A DNA stretch of 64,000 nt, from positions 62,001 to 126,000 of the forward strand of contig CAVTEU010000018.1 of the NCBI GenBank assembly GCA_963733905.1. Reading direction: 5' to 3'. The notes below the pieces were generated by a model that was not told the DNA's origin, searched no databases, and saw nothing but the letters and a program-made list of their open reading frames with translations. The stretch comes from DATADW01 sp963733905 (GTDB lineage Bacteria > Actinomycetota > Acidimicrobiia > Spongiisociales > DATADW01). Each line of letters opens with the position of its first letter. Positions within the stretch are counted from its first letter, which is position 1. Below are positions 8,347 through 16,511 of the stretch, one piece after another. Position numbers and translations under genes: made by a program.

Positions 8347-8446
8347 CGAGAGCTCCTCGGTGTGCTCGGCGTCCGAGGCTAGTTCCGGGCGGGCCGAGCA
8401 GGACAGTTCGAGGCGGCGCTGACCAGCGGGTTCGGGATGGTGCGGT

Positions 8447-8842
8447 TTAGCCGGCAGCGGCGCGACGGAGGGCGCGTTGCTTGCGGATCCGCCGCCGCTC
8501 CCGCTCAGAGAGGCCGCCCCAGATCCCGAACTTCTCGCTCTCCAGCAGGGCGAACTCGAGGCATTCCACCCGCACCTGGCAGGCGGCGCAGATCGTCTTC
8601 GCCTTGCGGGTCGAGGCACCGCGCTCGGGGAAGAAGAGGTCGGCGTTGGCGCCCTTGCAGTTGGCCTTGTCCTGCCAGCCGAGGTTGTCGGTGGCGAGAA
8701 GGTCGACGAGCTTTCTGTCGCGCTGGCGTGGGTCCCACGGATCCAGTGGCATCCCGCCCGCTCTGTTCGGACTCGAGTTTCCGTTACCCACGGTGAGTTG
8801 CCCAACTGCCGCCGGTCGTCTGTGTAGTTCCGGGAAAGTCAC
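8447..8842 (-). CDS. WhiB-family iron-sulfur transcriptional regulator
   Basis: A 131-residue WhiB-like protein, a family confined to Actinobacteria and their phages. The four cluster ligands are C62, C85, C88 and C94, followed by the GIWGG turn (106-110) and an Arg-rich DNA-contacting C-terminus (ERERRRIRKQRALRRAA). Wbl proteins bind an oxygen/NO-sensitive [4Fe-4S] cluster and act with the primary sigma factor. The GTG at 8842 is supported by a TAATTA box that puts the transcript start at the preceding base; a shorter start at Met31 is possible. It is divergent from sdhC. Which Wbl subtype (WhiB1, WhiB2 or another) cannot be decided from what I can see. Confidence 0.93.
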   Translation of the reverse strand: MTFPELHRRPAAVGQLTVGNGNSSPNRAGGMPLDPWDPRQRDRKLVDLLATDNLGWQDKANCKGANADLFFPERGASTRKAKTICAACQVRVECLEFALLESEKFGIWGGLSERERRRIRKQRALRRAAAG

Positions 8843-8847
8843 AGACG

Positions 8848-8857
8848 TGTAATTACA
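8848..8857 (-). promoter_or_regulatory. whiB -10 region inside a 10-bp palindrome
   Basis: TGTAATTACA is a perfect palindrome. Its minus-strand TAATTA (bases 8855 to 8850) predicts a transcript start at 8843, one base before the GTG start, so the mRNA would be leaderless. The palindrome could also be an operator. Confidence 0.45.
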
Positions 8858-8955
8858 ACATTGTCATCTTGTCACCCGCTGGGCGCGCCGTCAAGTGGGA
8901 ATTGGCCTGACCAGGCATTTTCCGCCCTGGCTCCAATGAGCTACTGATGGCCCGG

Positions 8956-8964
8956 TGCTAGCTT
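8956..8964 (+). promoter_or_regulatory. Extended -10 promoter of sdhCAB
   Basis: TGC-TAGCTT matches an extended -10 (TGn-TAnnnT). The predicted transcript starts near 8971 and contains an AGGAG ribosome-binding site before the TTG start at 8998. Confidence 0.4.
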
Positions 8965-8997
8965 GAGAACGGCGTCTGCGGCACCAGGAGCAACGGG

Positions 8998-9720
8998 TTG
9001 AGCATCACAGACCAAGGCCTCCGCCCGGCCCGTCGCCGCCCGTTCCTCCTCGACTTCTATGGCTCCGCCATTGGAAAGAAATGGGCGATGGCGGTCAGCG
9101 GGATCGTCCTGCTGCTCTACGTCTTCGCCCACCTGATCGGCAACCTCAAGCTCTTCCTCGGCGAGGCGAGCCTCAACACATACGCCGAGTTCCTCAGGGA
9201 GATGGGCGAGCCGATCCTCCCCTTCAGCGTCCTGCTGTGGATCTTGCGCATCGGGTTGATCGTCGCCTTCGTGGTCCACATCCACGCCGCATACGTCCTG
9301 ACCGTCATCAACCGCCGCGCCCGGCCAATGGACTACGCCGGACCGCGCGAATATCTCGTGGCCAATTACGCATCACGCACCATGAGGTGGTCGGGGGTCA
9401 TCGTCCTCCTGTTCCTCCTCTACCACCTGGCCGACCTCACCTGGGGTTGGGTCAACCCGGACTTCGTCCGCGGCGAGGTGTACAACAACGTGATCGCCAG
9501 CCTGTCGCGCTGGCCGGTGGCGCTGCTCTATATCGCGGCGAGCATCGCCCTCGGCTTCCACATCTACCACGGCGCCTGGAGCATGTTCCAGAGCATGGGC
9601 ATCAACAACCCGCGCTTCAACCGCTGGCGCCGATGGTTCGCCCAGGCGTTCGCCGCCTTCATGGTCGTGGGGAACGTCAGCCTCCCGGTGGCGGTGCTGG
9701 CCGGATGGGTGCCGGCGTGA
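8998..9720 (+). CDS. sdhC: Succinate dehydrogenase/fumarate reductase cytochrome b subunit
   Basis: The 240-residue membrane subunit has five predicted transmembrane helices (about 32-52, 78-103, 127-150, 168-190, 212-235), as in type B complex II with a single large anchor carrying two haems and no SdhD. Candidate haem histidines lie in FAHLIGN (about 43), HIHAAY (about 96), YHLADL (about 143) and HIYHGAW (about 185). It passes electrons from SdhB to menaquinone or another quinone. Start TTG 8998 follows AGGAG by 7 bases. sdhA overlaps its stop by 4 bases. Confidence 0.93.
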   Translation: MSITDQGLRPARRRPFLLDFYGSAIGKKWAMAVSGIVLLLYVFAHLIGNLKLFLGEASLNTYAEFLREMGEPILPFSVLLWILRIGLIVAFVVHIHAAYVLTVINRRARPMDYAGPREYLVANYASRTMRWSGVIVLLFLLYHLADLTWGWVNPDFVRGEVYNNVIASLSRWPVALLYIAASIALGFHIYHGAWSMFQSMGINNPRFNRWRRWFAQAFAAFMVVGNVSLPVAVLAGWVPA

Positions 9721-11639
9721 CGGAACTGGTCCTCGACGCCAAGATCCCATCGGGTCCGATCCAGGACAAGTGGGACAACCACAGGTTCAACGTCAGGCTG
9801 GTCAACCCGGCCAACCGCCGCCGTTTCAGCGTGATCGTGATCGGCACCGGGCTGGCCGGCGCCTCGGCTGCGGCGACCCTCGGCGAACTCGGTTACCGGG
9901 TGAAGGCCTTCACCTTCCACGACTCGGCGCGCCGGGCGCACTCGATCGCCGCCCAGGGCGGGATCAACGCCGCCAAGAACTACAAGAACGACGGCGACAG
10001 CATCTTCCGGCTGTTCTACGACACCATCAAGGGTGGCGACTACCGCTCGCGTGAGGGAAACGTCTACCGGCTGGCACAGGTGAGCGTCGAGATCATCGAC
10101 CAGTGCGTCGCCCAGGGCGTCCCCTTCGCCCGCGAGTACGGAGGGCTGCTCGACAACCGCTCCTTTGGCGGCGCCCAGGTCGCCCGGACCTTCTACGCCC
10201 GGGGGCAGACCGGACAGCAGCTCCTGCTCGGCGCCTACCAGGCACTCGCCGAGCAGGTCCGTCTCGGCACCGTGGAGTTGCACACCCGCAGCGAGATGCT
10301 CGACGTCGTGCTCCACGAGGGCCGTGCCGTCGGCGTCGTGGTGCGTGACCTCGTCACCGGTGAGGTCACCACCCATTCGGCCCATGCGGTCGTACTCGCC
10401 ACCGGCGGGTACTCCAACGTCTACTTCCTCTCCACCAATGCCATGGCGTGCAACACCACCGCCATCTGGCGCGCCTATCTCAAGGGCGCGGCCATGGCCA
10501 ACCCCTGCTTCACCCAGATACACCCCACCTGCATCCCGCAGAACGAGGAGTTCCAATCGAAGCTCACCCTGATGAGCGAGTCGCTTCGCAACGACGGTCG
10601 GATCTGGGTCCCGGCGGACCCGGGTGACACCCGTCCCCCGGACGAGATCCCCGAGTCCGACCGCGACTACTTCCTCGAGCGGCGCTATCCGGCGTTCGGC
10701 AATCTTGTCCCCCGCGACGTGGCATCGCGGGCCGCCAAGCAGGTGGTCGACCAGGGCAGGGGTGTCGGGCCGCGGCGCAACGGCGTCTATCTCGACTTCG
10801 TCGATGCCATCGCCCGGCTCGGGCGTGACCAGATCGAGGAGCGGTACGGCAACCTGTTCGAGATGTACCAGCGGATCACCGACGAGGACCCATACCGCTT
10901 CCCGATGAGGATCTACCCGGCACCGCATTACACGATGGGCGGGTTGTGGGTGGACTACAACCTGATGACCACCATCCCCGGGCTCTACGCCATCGGTGAG
11001 GCCAACTACTCCGACCACGGCGCCAACCGACTTGGCGCCAGCGCCCTGATGCAGGGTCTCGCCGACGGGTACTTCATCCTCCCCAACACGATCAACGACT
11101 ATCTCGCCGGGTTCCTCGGCGAAGAGCCGCTCCCCACCGACCACGAGGTCTTCACCGAGGCGCGCCGCCAGGTGCAGGACCAGATGAAGCGCCTCCTCGC
11201 GGTCAAGGGGACCAGGACGGTCGATTGGTTCCACCGCGAGCTCGGGAAGATCATGTGGGACTACTGCGGGATGGAGCGGAGCGACCCCGGTCTCGAGAAG
11301 GCGATAGGCGAGATCGCCGCGCTCCGGTCCGAGTTCGAGCGTGACGTGCTCGTTCCGGGTGACGAGGCGGTCAATCAATCGCTGGAGCGGGCGGGCCGGG
11401 TCATCGACTTCTTCGGGCTCGCCGAGCTCATGTGCCGCGACGCCTTCGAGCGTGAGGAGTCGTGCGGCGGTCACTTCAAGGTCGAGTACCAGACCGAGGA
11501 GGGCGAAGCGCTGCGCAACGACGTCACCTGCGCCCACGTCAGCGCATGGATGTACGCCGGCGAAGGAGTGGAACCCACCCTCGTCCAAGAACCCCTGGAG
11601 TTCGAGAACGTCAAGCTCGCCCAGCGGAGCTACAAGTGA
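9717..11639 (+). CDS. sdhA: Succinate dehydrogenase/fumarate reductase flavoprotein subunit
   Basis: This 640-residue FAD subunit oxidises succinate to fumarate (or the reverse) on the cytoplasmic face. The N-terminal FAD fold is VIVIGTGLAGASAAATLGEL (about 40-60); the covalent-FAD histidine is H75 in RRAHSIAAQGG; the capping domain carries HPTC (H269) and the C-terminal part has HYTMGGLWV and GLYAIGEANYSDHGANRLGA. GTG at 9717 overlaps the sdhC TGA; an ATG 12 bases upstream is possible. Length and motifs fit the B-type (Bacillus/Wolinella-like) clade. sdhB follows only after 188 bases of repeat-rich DNA, which is unusual for this operon. Confidence 0.95.
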   Translation: MTELVLDAKIPSGPIQDKWDNHRFNVRLVNPANRRRFSVIVIGTGLAGASAAATLGELGYRVKAFTFHDSARRAHSIAAQGGINAAKNYKNDGDSIFRLFYDTIKGGDYRSREGNVYRLAQVSVEIIDQCVAQGVPFAREYGGLLDNRSFGGAQVARTFYARGQTGQQLLLGAYQALAEQVRLGTVELHTRSEMLDVVLHEGRAVGVVVRDLVTGEVTTHSAHAVVLATGGYSNVYFLSTNAMACNTTAIWRAYLKGAAMANPCFTQIHPTCIPQNEEFQSKLTLMSESLRNDGRIWVPADPGDTRPPDEIPESDRDYFLERRYPAFGNLVPRDVASRAAKQVVDQGRGVGPRRNGVYLDFVDAIARLGRDQIEERYGNLFEMYQRITDEDPYRFPMRIYPAPHYTMGGLWVDYNLMTTIPGLYAIGEANYSDHGANRLGASALMQGLADGYFILPNTINDYLAGFLGEEPLPTDHEVFTEARRQVQDQMKRLLAVKGTRTVDWFHRELGKIMWDYCGMERSDPGLEKAIGEIAALRSEFERDVLVPGDEAVNQSLERAGRVIDFFGLAELMCRDAFEREESCGGHFKVEYQTEEGEALRNDVTCAHVSAWMYAGEGVEPTLVQEPLEFENVKLAQRSYK

Positions 11640-11643
11640 ACGG

Positions 11644-11672
11644 GACGGCGGACGGCAGACGGCAGACGGCGG
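11644..11672. repeat. GACGGCA-type heptamer repeat
   Basis: Alternating GACGGCG and GACGGCA units directly after the sdhA stop codon. Related arrays occur at 29764, 33398, 37493 and 53836, all intergenic or at gene ends. Confidence 0.75.
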
Positions 11673-11680
11673 CCAACCTC

Positions 11681-11807
11681 GAACCCAGGGTTCGAGCGGT
11701 TGCAGAAGCGCGGTTCCAGCCCACGGTTCGGAGCTCGGCGGCGGCAAACGCCGAACCCAGGGTTCGAGTGGTTGCAGCGGACAGGGCGCGGTTTGAACCC
11801 TGGGTTC
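11681..11807. repeat. Three palindromic GAACCCWGGGTTC repeats in the sdhA-sdhB gap
   Basis: GAACCCAGGGTTC at 11681-11693 and 11753-11765, and GAACCCTGGGTTC at 11795-11807. The first two are part of a longer direct repeat extending into CGAG(C/T)GGTTGCAG. Each 13-mer is an odd-centre palindrome. Related palindromes are at 41259-41309 and 58729-58740. Confidence 0.85.
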
Positions 11808-11827
11808 GCTGTATTCGGGGATACATA

Positions 11828-12589
11828 GTGAGGCTCGACCTGCGGGTGTGGCGGCAGGCGGTGGGGGCGGCGGCGGGGCGCTTCCAAGAAATCGCCATGG
11901 AGGACGCCAACCCCGACATGTCATTCCTCGAGATGCTCGACGTGGTCAACGAGCGGCTCACCCTCGAGGGAGGCGACCCGATCGCCTTCGAGCACGACTG
12001 CCGCGAGGGGATCTGCGGGTCTTGCGGGCTCATGATCAACGGGCAGGCCCACGGTCCGCAGCTGGGCACAGCCACATGCCAGCTCCACATGAGGAGCTTC
12101 GAGGACGGCGACACCATCGTGATCGAGCCGTGGCGGGCGGCGGCCTTCCCGGTCATCAAGGACCTCGTCGTCGACCGCTCCTCTTTCGACAGGATCATCG
12201 AGGCGGGCGGTTACATCACGGTTGCCCCCGGGGCGGCCCCGGACGCCAACCTCACCCTCATCCCAAAGGAGGTCGCCGACGCGGCGTTCGACGCGGCGGC
12301 GTGCATCGGGTGCGGGGCGTGCGTGGCCGCCTGCCCCAACGGGGCGGCCCAGCTGTTCACCTCGGCCAAGGTGGCCCATCTCGGGATGCTCCCTCAGGGG
12401 CAACCGGAGCGCTGGCGGCGGGTGGAGGCGATGGTGGGCACCATGGAGGACCTGTTCGGGTCGTGCACCAACCATGGCGAGTGCGAGCTGGCTTGCCCCA
12501 AGGAGATCTCGATCGACTTCATCGCCCTGATGAACCGGGACTACATCGCGTCCAAGTTCAAGAACCGCCGACTCCTGGTGGCCGGTTGA
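11828..12589 (+). CDS. sdhB: Succinate dehydrogenase/fumarate reductase iron-sulfur subunit
   Basis: The 253-residue electron-transfer subunit carries three clusters: [2Fe-2S] ligands C58, C63, C66 (CREGICGSCG) plus a later Cys in ATCQL; the next cluster CIGCGACVAACP from C159; and CTNHGECELACP from C213. It links the SdhA flavin to the SdhC haems. GTG 11828 is chosen because homology begins at VRLDLRVWRQ; the frame is open further upstream through the repeats but that part has no homology. The ribosome-binding site is weak. sdhCAB should be one transcript unless the repeats between A and B terminate or process it. Confidence 0.93.
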   Translation: MRLDLRVWRQAVGAAAGRFQEIAMEDANPDMSFLEMLDVVNERLTLEGGDPIAFEHDCREGICGSCGLMINGQAHGPQLGTATCQLHMRSFEDGDTIVIEPWRAAAFPVIKDLVVDRSSFDRIIEAGGYITVAPGAAPDANLTLIPKEVADAAFDAAACIGCGACVAACPNGAAQLFTSAKVAHLGMLPQGQPERWRRVEAMVGTMEDLFGSCTNHGECELACPKEISIDFIALMNRDYIASKFKNRRLLVAG

Positions 12590-12645
12590 GCGCTGCCGCA
12601 TCGGGATGTCACAAACCCGGGTGCCGGCGGTGTTGAACTCGTGAC

Positions 12646-13194
12646 GTGAGCGCCACCGAGCAACCCCGTATGGATCTGGACGCGGTCGACGCCGTATCCA
12701 TAGATCGGGTGGTGGCGCAACAACGCCGGAGGTTGGAGCGGCTCGTCGCCGGGGTGCTCGACCGATCCGAGGCGGAGGATGTGGTTCAGGAGGCGCTGAT
12801 CCGCCTGGGCACCGACCCGGTGCGGCACCGTCCCTATCCCGAGGTTGCCTCCTGGCTCCGCCGCGTCTGCCTCAACCTGGCCTTCAACCGACGGAGGGAC
12901 CTGGCCCGTTGGAGACAGCGGGCCGTCAGAGGGGGCGCACCTGGGCTCGCATCCCAGCCACACCAACCCGATGAGGAGTGGCTGATTGCGGAGGACCGCG
13001 AGGCGGTCCGGGCCATACTCGACACTCTGTCCGAGCGTCACCGGGCGGTATTGCTGCTCCGCTACTCGGGCTACAGCTACGCCGAGGTGGCCGCCTCACT
13101 CGAGATGCCGCTGTCATCGGTGGGCGCCACCCTGGCCCGAGCCGAATCCGCTTTCCGCACCCAATATGAGGAGCATCGCCATGACCTGTCCTGA
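12646..13194 (+). CDS. ECF-family RNA polymerase sigma factor
   Basis: A 182-residue sigma factor: region 2 at about 20-90 (LERLVAGVLDRSEAEDVVQE and VASWLRRVCLNLAFNRRRD) and region 4 at about 125-175 (LDTLSERHRAVLLLRYSGYS, then the HTH LPLSSVGATLARAESAFR). Start GTG 12646. The anti-sigma gene begins 14 bases before its stop, so the pair is translationally coupled, and an ABC exporter follows in the same transcript. It is clearly different from the SigE-like factor at 5785. Confidence 0.88.
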   Translation: MSATEQPRMDLDAVDAVSIDRVVAQQRRRLERLVAGVLDRSEAEDVVQEALIRLGTDPVRHRPYPEVASWLRRVCLNLAFNRRRDLARWRQRAVRGGAPGLASQPHQPDEEWLIAEDREAVRAILDTLSERHRAVLLLRYSGYSYAEVAASLEMPLSSVGATLARAESAFRTQYEEHRHDLS

Positions 13195-14203
13195 CACCGG
13201 CGTCTGGCGCGCCTGGCTCGACGAGGAGACCGCCATCCCAGGACCCGAGGAGCATCTCGCTGTCTGCGGACCATGCGCCGCCACGGTGGCCGAGCTCCGG
13301 ACCACATCGGACCTGGCGCGACGGCAGATGGCCGTGCTGTTGTCGCCAGCCGGTCACCGTGGGGACAACGTCGGTCGAGCCAGCCCCACGCCGATCGCCG
13401 CGGCGTGGCTGGAAGGTGGCTGCGGCGGTGGCCGTAGGGGTGGCGCTGATGGCGACGCCTACGGGGCGGGCGTGGGGCGAGACCTTCCTCGCGCAGTTTC
13501 GCGTCGAGCGGTTTGATCACTGACGCTGAGTGCGGTCGAAGCGGTGCGCACCGCCGAGATCCTCGATCAGTTGGGGGAGGTGGAGGGGGACACCGCTGCC
13601 CGAACCGGAGGTGGTCGAAAGTGTGGACGCGGCGCGCCAGTCGACCGGACTCAGCCTGCCGGATCTCGGCCCCGATGCCACCGTCGCTCGTGATGGAGCC
13701 TGGGGAGACACGTCTCGATTTCGACAGCGACGAGGTCCGGTACCTACCTGGCCGAGGAGGGGTCGGAGTCCTCGATACCCGAAGGGTTGGACGAGTCGTC
13801 GGTGATCCTGAGCAGACCGGTTGCCGCCGTTACCGCTCTCGAAGAGGACGGTCAACCGACCCTGGTGGTCGGACGATCCGGGCCGATCGAAACAGCGGTG
13901 GAGGGCCCGGTCGACCCCGCCCGGTTGCGACGCTTCCTCCTGGACCTCCCCGGCCTTCCCGAAGGCGTGGTGGCGCAGCTGGCGGCCATCCCCGATTGGC
14001 GATCCTCGTTGCCGCTCCCTATCCCGGTCGATGTCGCATCGGCGAGCACCGTTGACATCGGCGGGGTGGAGGTAACCCGAGTCGATGTGCCGGGGATTGG
14101 GACGGGATACATCTGGGTTGGGCCTGACGGCACGGTGACCGGCGTCGCCGGCCAGGATCCGGCCGAGACACTCGCACTGGCACAACAGCTCGCCGAAGAA
14201 TGA
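13181..14203 (+). CDS. Zinc-type anti-sigma factor with extracytoplasmic domain (several frameshifts)
   Basis: The N-terminus has the ZAS motif H25-x3-C29-x2-C32 (HLAVCGPC). A transmembrane helix (KVAAAVAVGVALMATPTGRA) appears in a second frame near 13420-13470, and the C-terminal domain (about 13787-14203; RPVAAVTALEEDGQPTLVVG, GGVEVTRVDVPGIGTGYIWV) in a third. At least three breaks are needed (near 13415, 13515 and 13740-13790). The final stop overlaps the ABC ATPase ATG by ATGA. I infer a membrane-bound anti-sigma factor for the adjacent ECF sigma, whose extracytoplasmic domain senses an unknown signal. The middle section cannot be read reliably. Confidence 0.6.
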
Positions 14204-15121
14204 CAACTGCCGCCCCCGCCGTCGAGGCCGAGGGTCTCGGCAAGCGCTACGGCGCAACGGTGGCGGTCGACGACTTCTCGCTCCGGGTGGCGCCGGGCGA
14301 GGTGGTTGGTCTCCTGGGACCGAATGGCGCCGGCAAGTCCACCGCGGTGAAGATGCTCGTCGGCCTCGTGGCAGCGACCACGGGAACGGCTCGGCTCTTC
14401 GGCCTGCCGGCGACCGATCCGGCGGCGCGGCGGCGCGTCGGCTACCTACCCGAGCTCTTCAGGTTCCACGAATGGATGACCGGGCGTCAGATGCTGCTCT
14501 TCCACGCCCGCCTCGCCGGGATGGCCGATTCCGCAGCTGCTGCTGCGATTCCGGCGGTTCTGGAGAGGGTGGGCATGGACCGCCGTGCCGACGAGCGGAT
14601 CGCCGCGCTATTCGAAGGGGATGACACAGCGCATCGGGATCGCTCAGGCGCTGGTCGCCGATCCGGCGCTGGTGGTGCTCGATGAGCCCACCTCGGCGCT
14701 CGATCCGGTGGGACGCGGCGAGGTACGGGGTCTGATCGCCCAGCTACGGGCCGAGGGTCGGGCGGTGATCCTCAACAGCCACCTGCTCGGAGAGGTGGAG
14801 CGAGTGTGTGATCGAGTGGTGGTTCTCGACTCCGGACGCACCGTCTTCCACGGCCCGATCGACGAGTTGAAGGGGGGCGCCCACCGGGTCGAGGTCGTGG
14901 TGGACCGGGTCGATGCCTCGCTCGTGGCGGATCTGCGGCGTTTTGGCCGGCTCACCGTCGAAGGGGAGACCGTCCTCCATATCGACCTCCCCGATGACGC
15001 CCTCGCCGCCGACGTAGCGGAGGCGGTGGTTGCTGCCGGCCGTCGACTGCTGGCGCTGGTACCGATGGGTCGGACGCTCGAAGAGGCTTTCTCCGAGTTG
15101 GTCACCGGCGGCGACCGATGA
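14200..15121 (+). CDS. ABC transporter ATP-binding protein (one frameshift)
   Basis: An ABC-2-type exporter ATPase of about 305 residues. Walker A is GPNGAGKST (residues 40-48), the signature is YSKGMTQRIGIAQAL, Walker B is LVVLDEPTSALD, and a switch histidine occurs in ILNSHLL. The frame breaks near 14615, exactly before the signature motif, so an uncorrected reading loses the catalytic half. The C-terminal 80 residues (HRVEVVVDRVDASL and after) are the usual accessory domain. It is coupled to the upstream anti-sigma gene and to the downstream permease by 4-base overlaps. The substrate is unknown. Confidence 0.83.
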
Positions 15122-15945
15122 GATATCCGATCGCGATGGCCGTGGTGAGGGAAGCGGTCCAGCGGAGGATCTTCGTCTGGGTCGCGGTGCTGGCGGCAGC
15201 ATTTCTCGGGTTGTTTGCGCTCGGGATGACGCTGATGGTCGATGAGTTGGGCGGCACGCGCCAGCGAAGAGGCGATCAGTGACTACCGGGGTCCTCACCG
15301 TGCTGGCGCTCTACGTGTCCTCATTCATCGGCTCGCTGCTCGCCATCACCCTTGGAGCAGGCTCCGTCGCTCCCGAGCTCGACTCCGGGCTGGCGGCCGC
15401 CGTGCTCGCCAGACCGGTGAGCAGAGCGCGCTGGGTGCTGGAGCGGTGGGCGGCACTCGCGCGTATTGGTGGCGGTCTTCGCCGCGGTGATGACCCTCTC
15501 GGTGATCGCGATCGCCACCGCAACAGCGGGCTACGCCGCGCTGTCCATGCCAAGGGCCGTGGGGCTGATGGCTTTCCAGGTGGTCGCCGTGCTCACGCTG
15601 GCGATGGCGCTCAGCGCCCGGTTCTCGGTCGTTGCTGCCGGTGTGGCCGCCTTCTCGCTCTTCGGGGTGGCGTGGTTGGCGGGGTTGATCGAGACCTTCG
15701 GATCCGCCGTGGGAAACGGAACGATGGTGAACATCGGGATCGCGGTGAGCCTGGGCATCACCTCGGACGCGCTGTGGAGGGCGGCTTCCTACTTCGCCTC
15801 CACTCCGGATCTGGTTGCCTTGAGTGAGGGTCTGCCATTCGCCTCGGCCGAGCCACCGACGGCGGCCTTCCTCGTGTGGGCAGCCGCCCTCACGGGGCTG
15901 TTGCTGTTCCTGGCGGTGCGGACGGTGCGCCGGCGCGATCTGTGA
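15118..15945 (+). CDS. ABC-2 type transporter permease (two frameshifts)
   Basis: A membrane partner for the ATPase just upstream. The first helix is RRIFVWVAVLAAAFLGLFAL (15160-15220). The second frame (from about 15280) holds VLTVLALYVSSFIGSLLAIT and the family motif LDSGLAAAVLARPVSRARWVLERW. The third frame (about 15466-15945) holds four more helices and ends in VRTVRRRDL. Breaks lie near 15260 and 15465. Six to seven helices in total fit the ABC-2 permease fold. Start ATG 15118 overlaps the ATPase stop. Confidence 0.75.
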
Positions 15946-15962
15946 GGTTGGTCCGGCTCGAA

Positions 15963-15975
15963 CGCCCACTGGGCG
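15963..15975 (+). terminator. Short GC hairpin after the ABC permease
   Basis: CGCCC/GGGCG stem with a 3-base loop, 18 bases after the permease stop and followed by CTTCC. It is a weak terminator candidate. Confidence 0.3.
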
Positions 15976-16118
15976 CTTCCGGAACGTACAAATCGATCGC
16001 TCCCCACTCGGAGCGCTCAATTGCGCACCCGGATCGACCGATTCCCTCTCAACGAGTACCCTTCCGGCCACGGAGCGTGGGGGCACCGACATCGCACAGC
16101 AACAGGATTCGGTCGATC

Positions 16119-16511
16119 GTGAAATCAAGCCGCGAGAAGCGCGAGCGCGGTGCCGTCCTGGTCGAATTGGCTCTGGCTCTGCCGATTCTGCTGCTCCTGC
16201 TGCTCGGGATCATCGAGGCCGGCCTTGCTCTCAGTGCCCAGATCACCATGCGGCAGGCGGCAGCAGAAGCGGCCCGGCTGACGGCGGTCGGCGAGCCCAT
16301 CGGTCCCGCTTGCGGTCAGTTGAACGACCTGCTGACCGGCACGGTCAGCGATGTCGGCATCTCGGCCAGCGGGACCGGTACCAGGTCTCGGCCACGGCAT
16401 CGGGGACCTACACCGGTATCTCCGGGTATCATCCCCTACTTCAACAACCTCTCGCTCTCCGAGACCGCGACCGCCCGACTGGAGCAGCCCGGCGGAGGGG
16501 GTTCCTGTTGA
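16119..16511 (+). CDS. TadE-family pilus/secretion pseudopilin-like protein (probable small frameshifts)
   Basis: The N-terminus fits TadE: a short basic start, then ERGAVLVELALALPILLLLL, GIIEAGLALS and MRQAAAEAARLTA, the hydrophobic TadE-like helix with the conserved E-x-A-L-x-LP pattern. After about residue 85 the frame is disturbed twice (near 16375 and 16430) and returns at IIPYFNNLSLSETATARLEQ, so the C-terminus is only roughly known. GTG 16119 is the likely start. It precedes a TadG-like gene whose TTG overlaps its stop. No TadA ATPase or prepilin peptidase is in the window. Confidence 0.65.
   Translation: MKSSREKRERGAVLVELALALPILLLLLLGIIEAGLALSAQITMRQAAAEAARLTAVGEPIGPACGQLNDLLTGTVSDVGISASGTGTRSRPRHRGPTPVSPGIIPYFNNLSLSETATARLEQPGGGGSC

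Noticed and set aside
6379..8805. A single 808-residue minus-strand protein
   Set aside because: It strings together out-of-frame WhiB sequence, in-frame parts of the unknown membrane protein and the LLM oxidoreductase, and out-of-frame tatA.
9081..9716. An N-terminal extension of SdhA
   Set aside because: It is antisense-free but overlaps sdhC in another frame and is Arg/Pro-rich without homology; SdhA begins at GTG 9717.
11681..11807. LexA/SOS boxes or tRNA T-arm fragments in the GAACCCAGGGTTC repeats
   Set aside because: Actinobacterial SOS boxes have a 4-base spacer between GAAC and GTTC; these have 5. No acceptor, D or anticodon arms can be drawn around them, so they are not tRNA pieces.
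9564..11924. A 786-residue minus-strand ORF opposite sdhA
   Set aside because: It is the codon-bias shadow of sdhA, with no recognisable domains.
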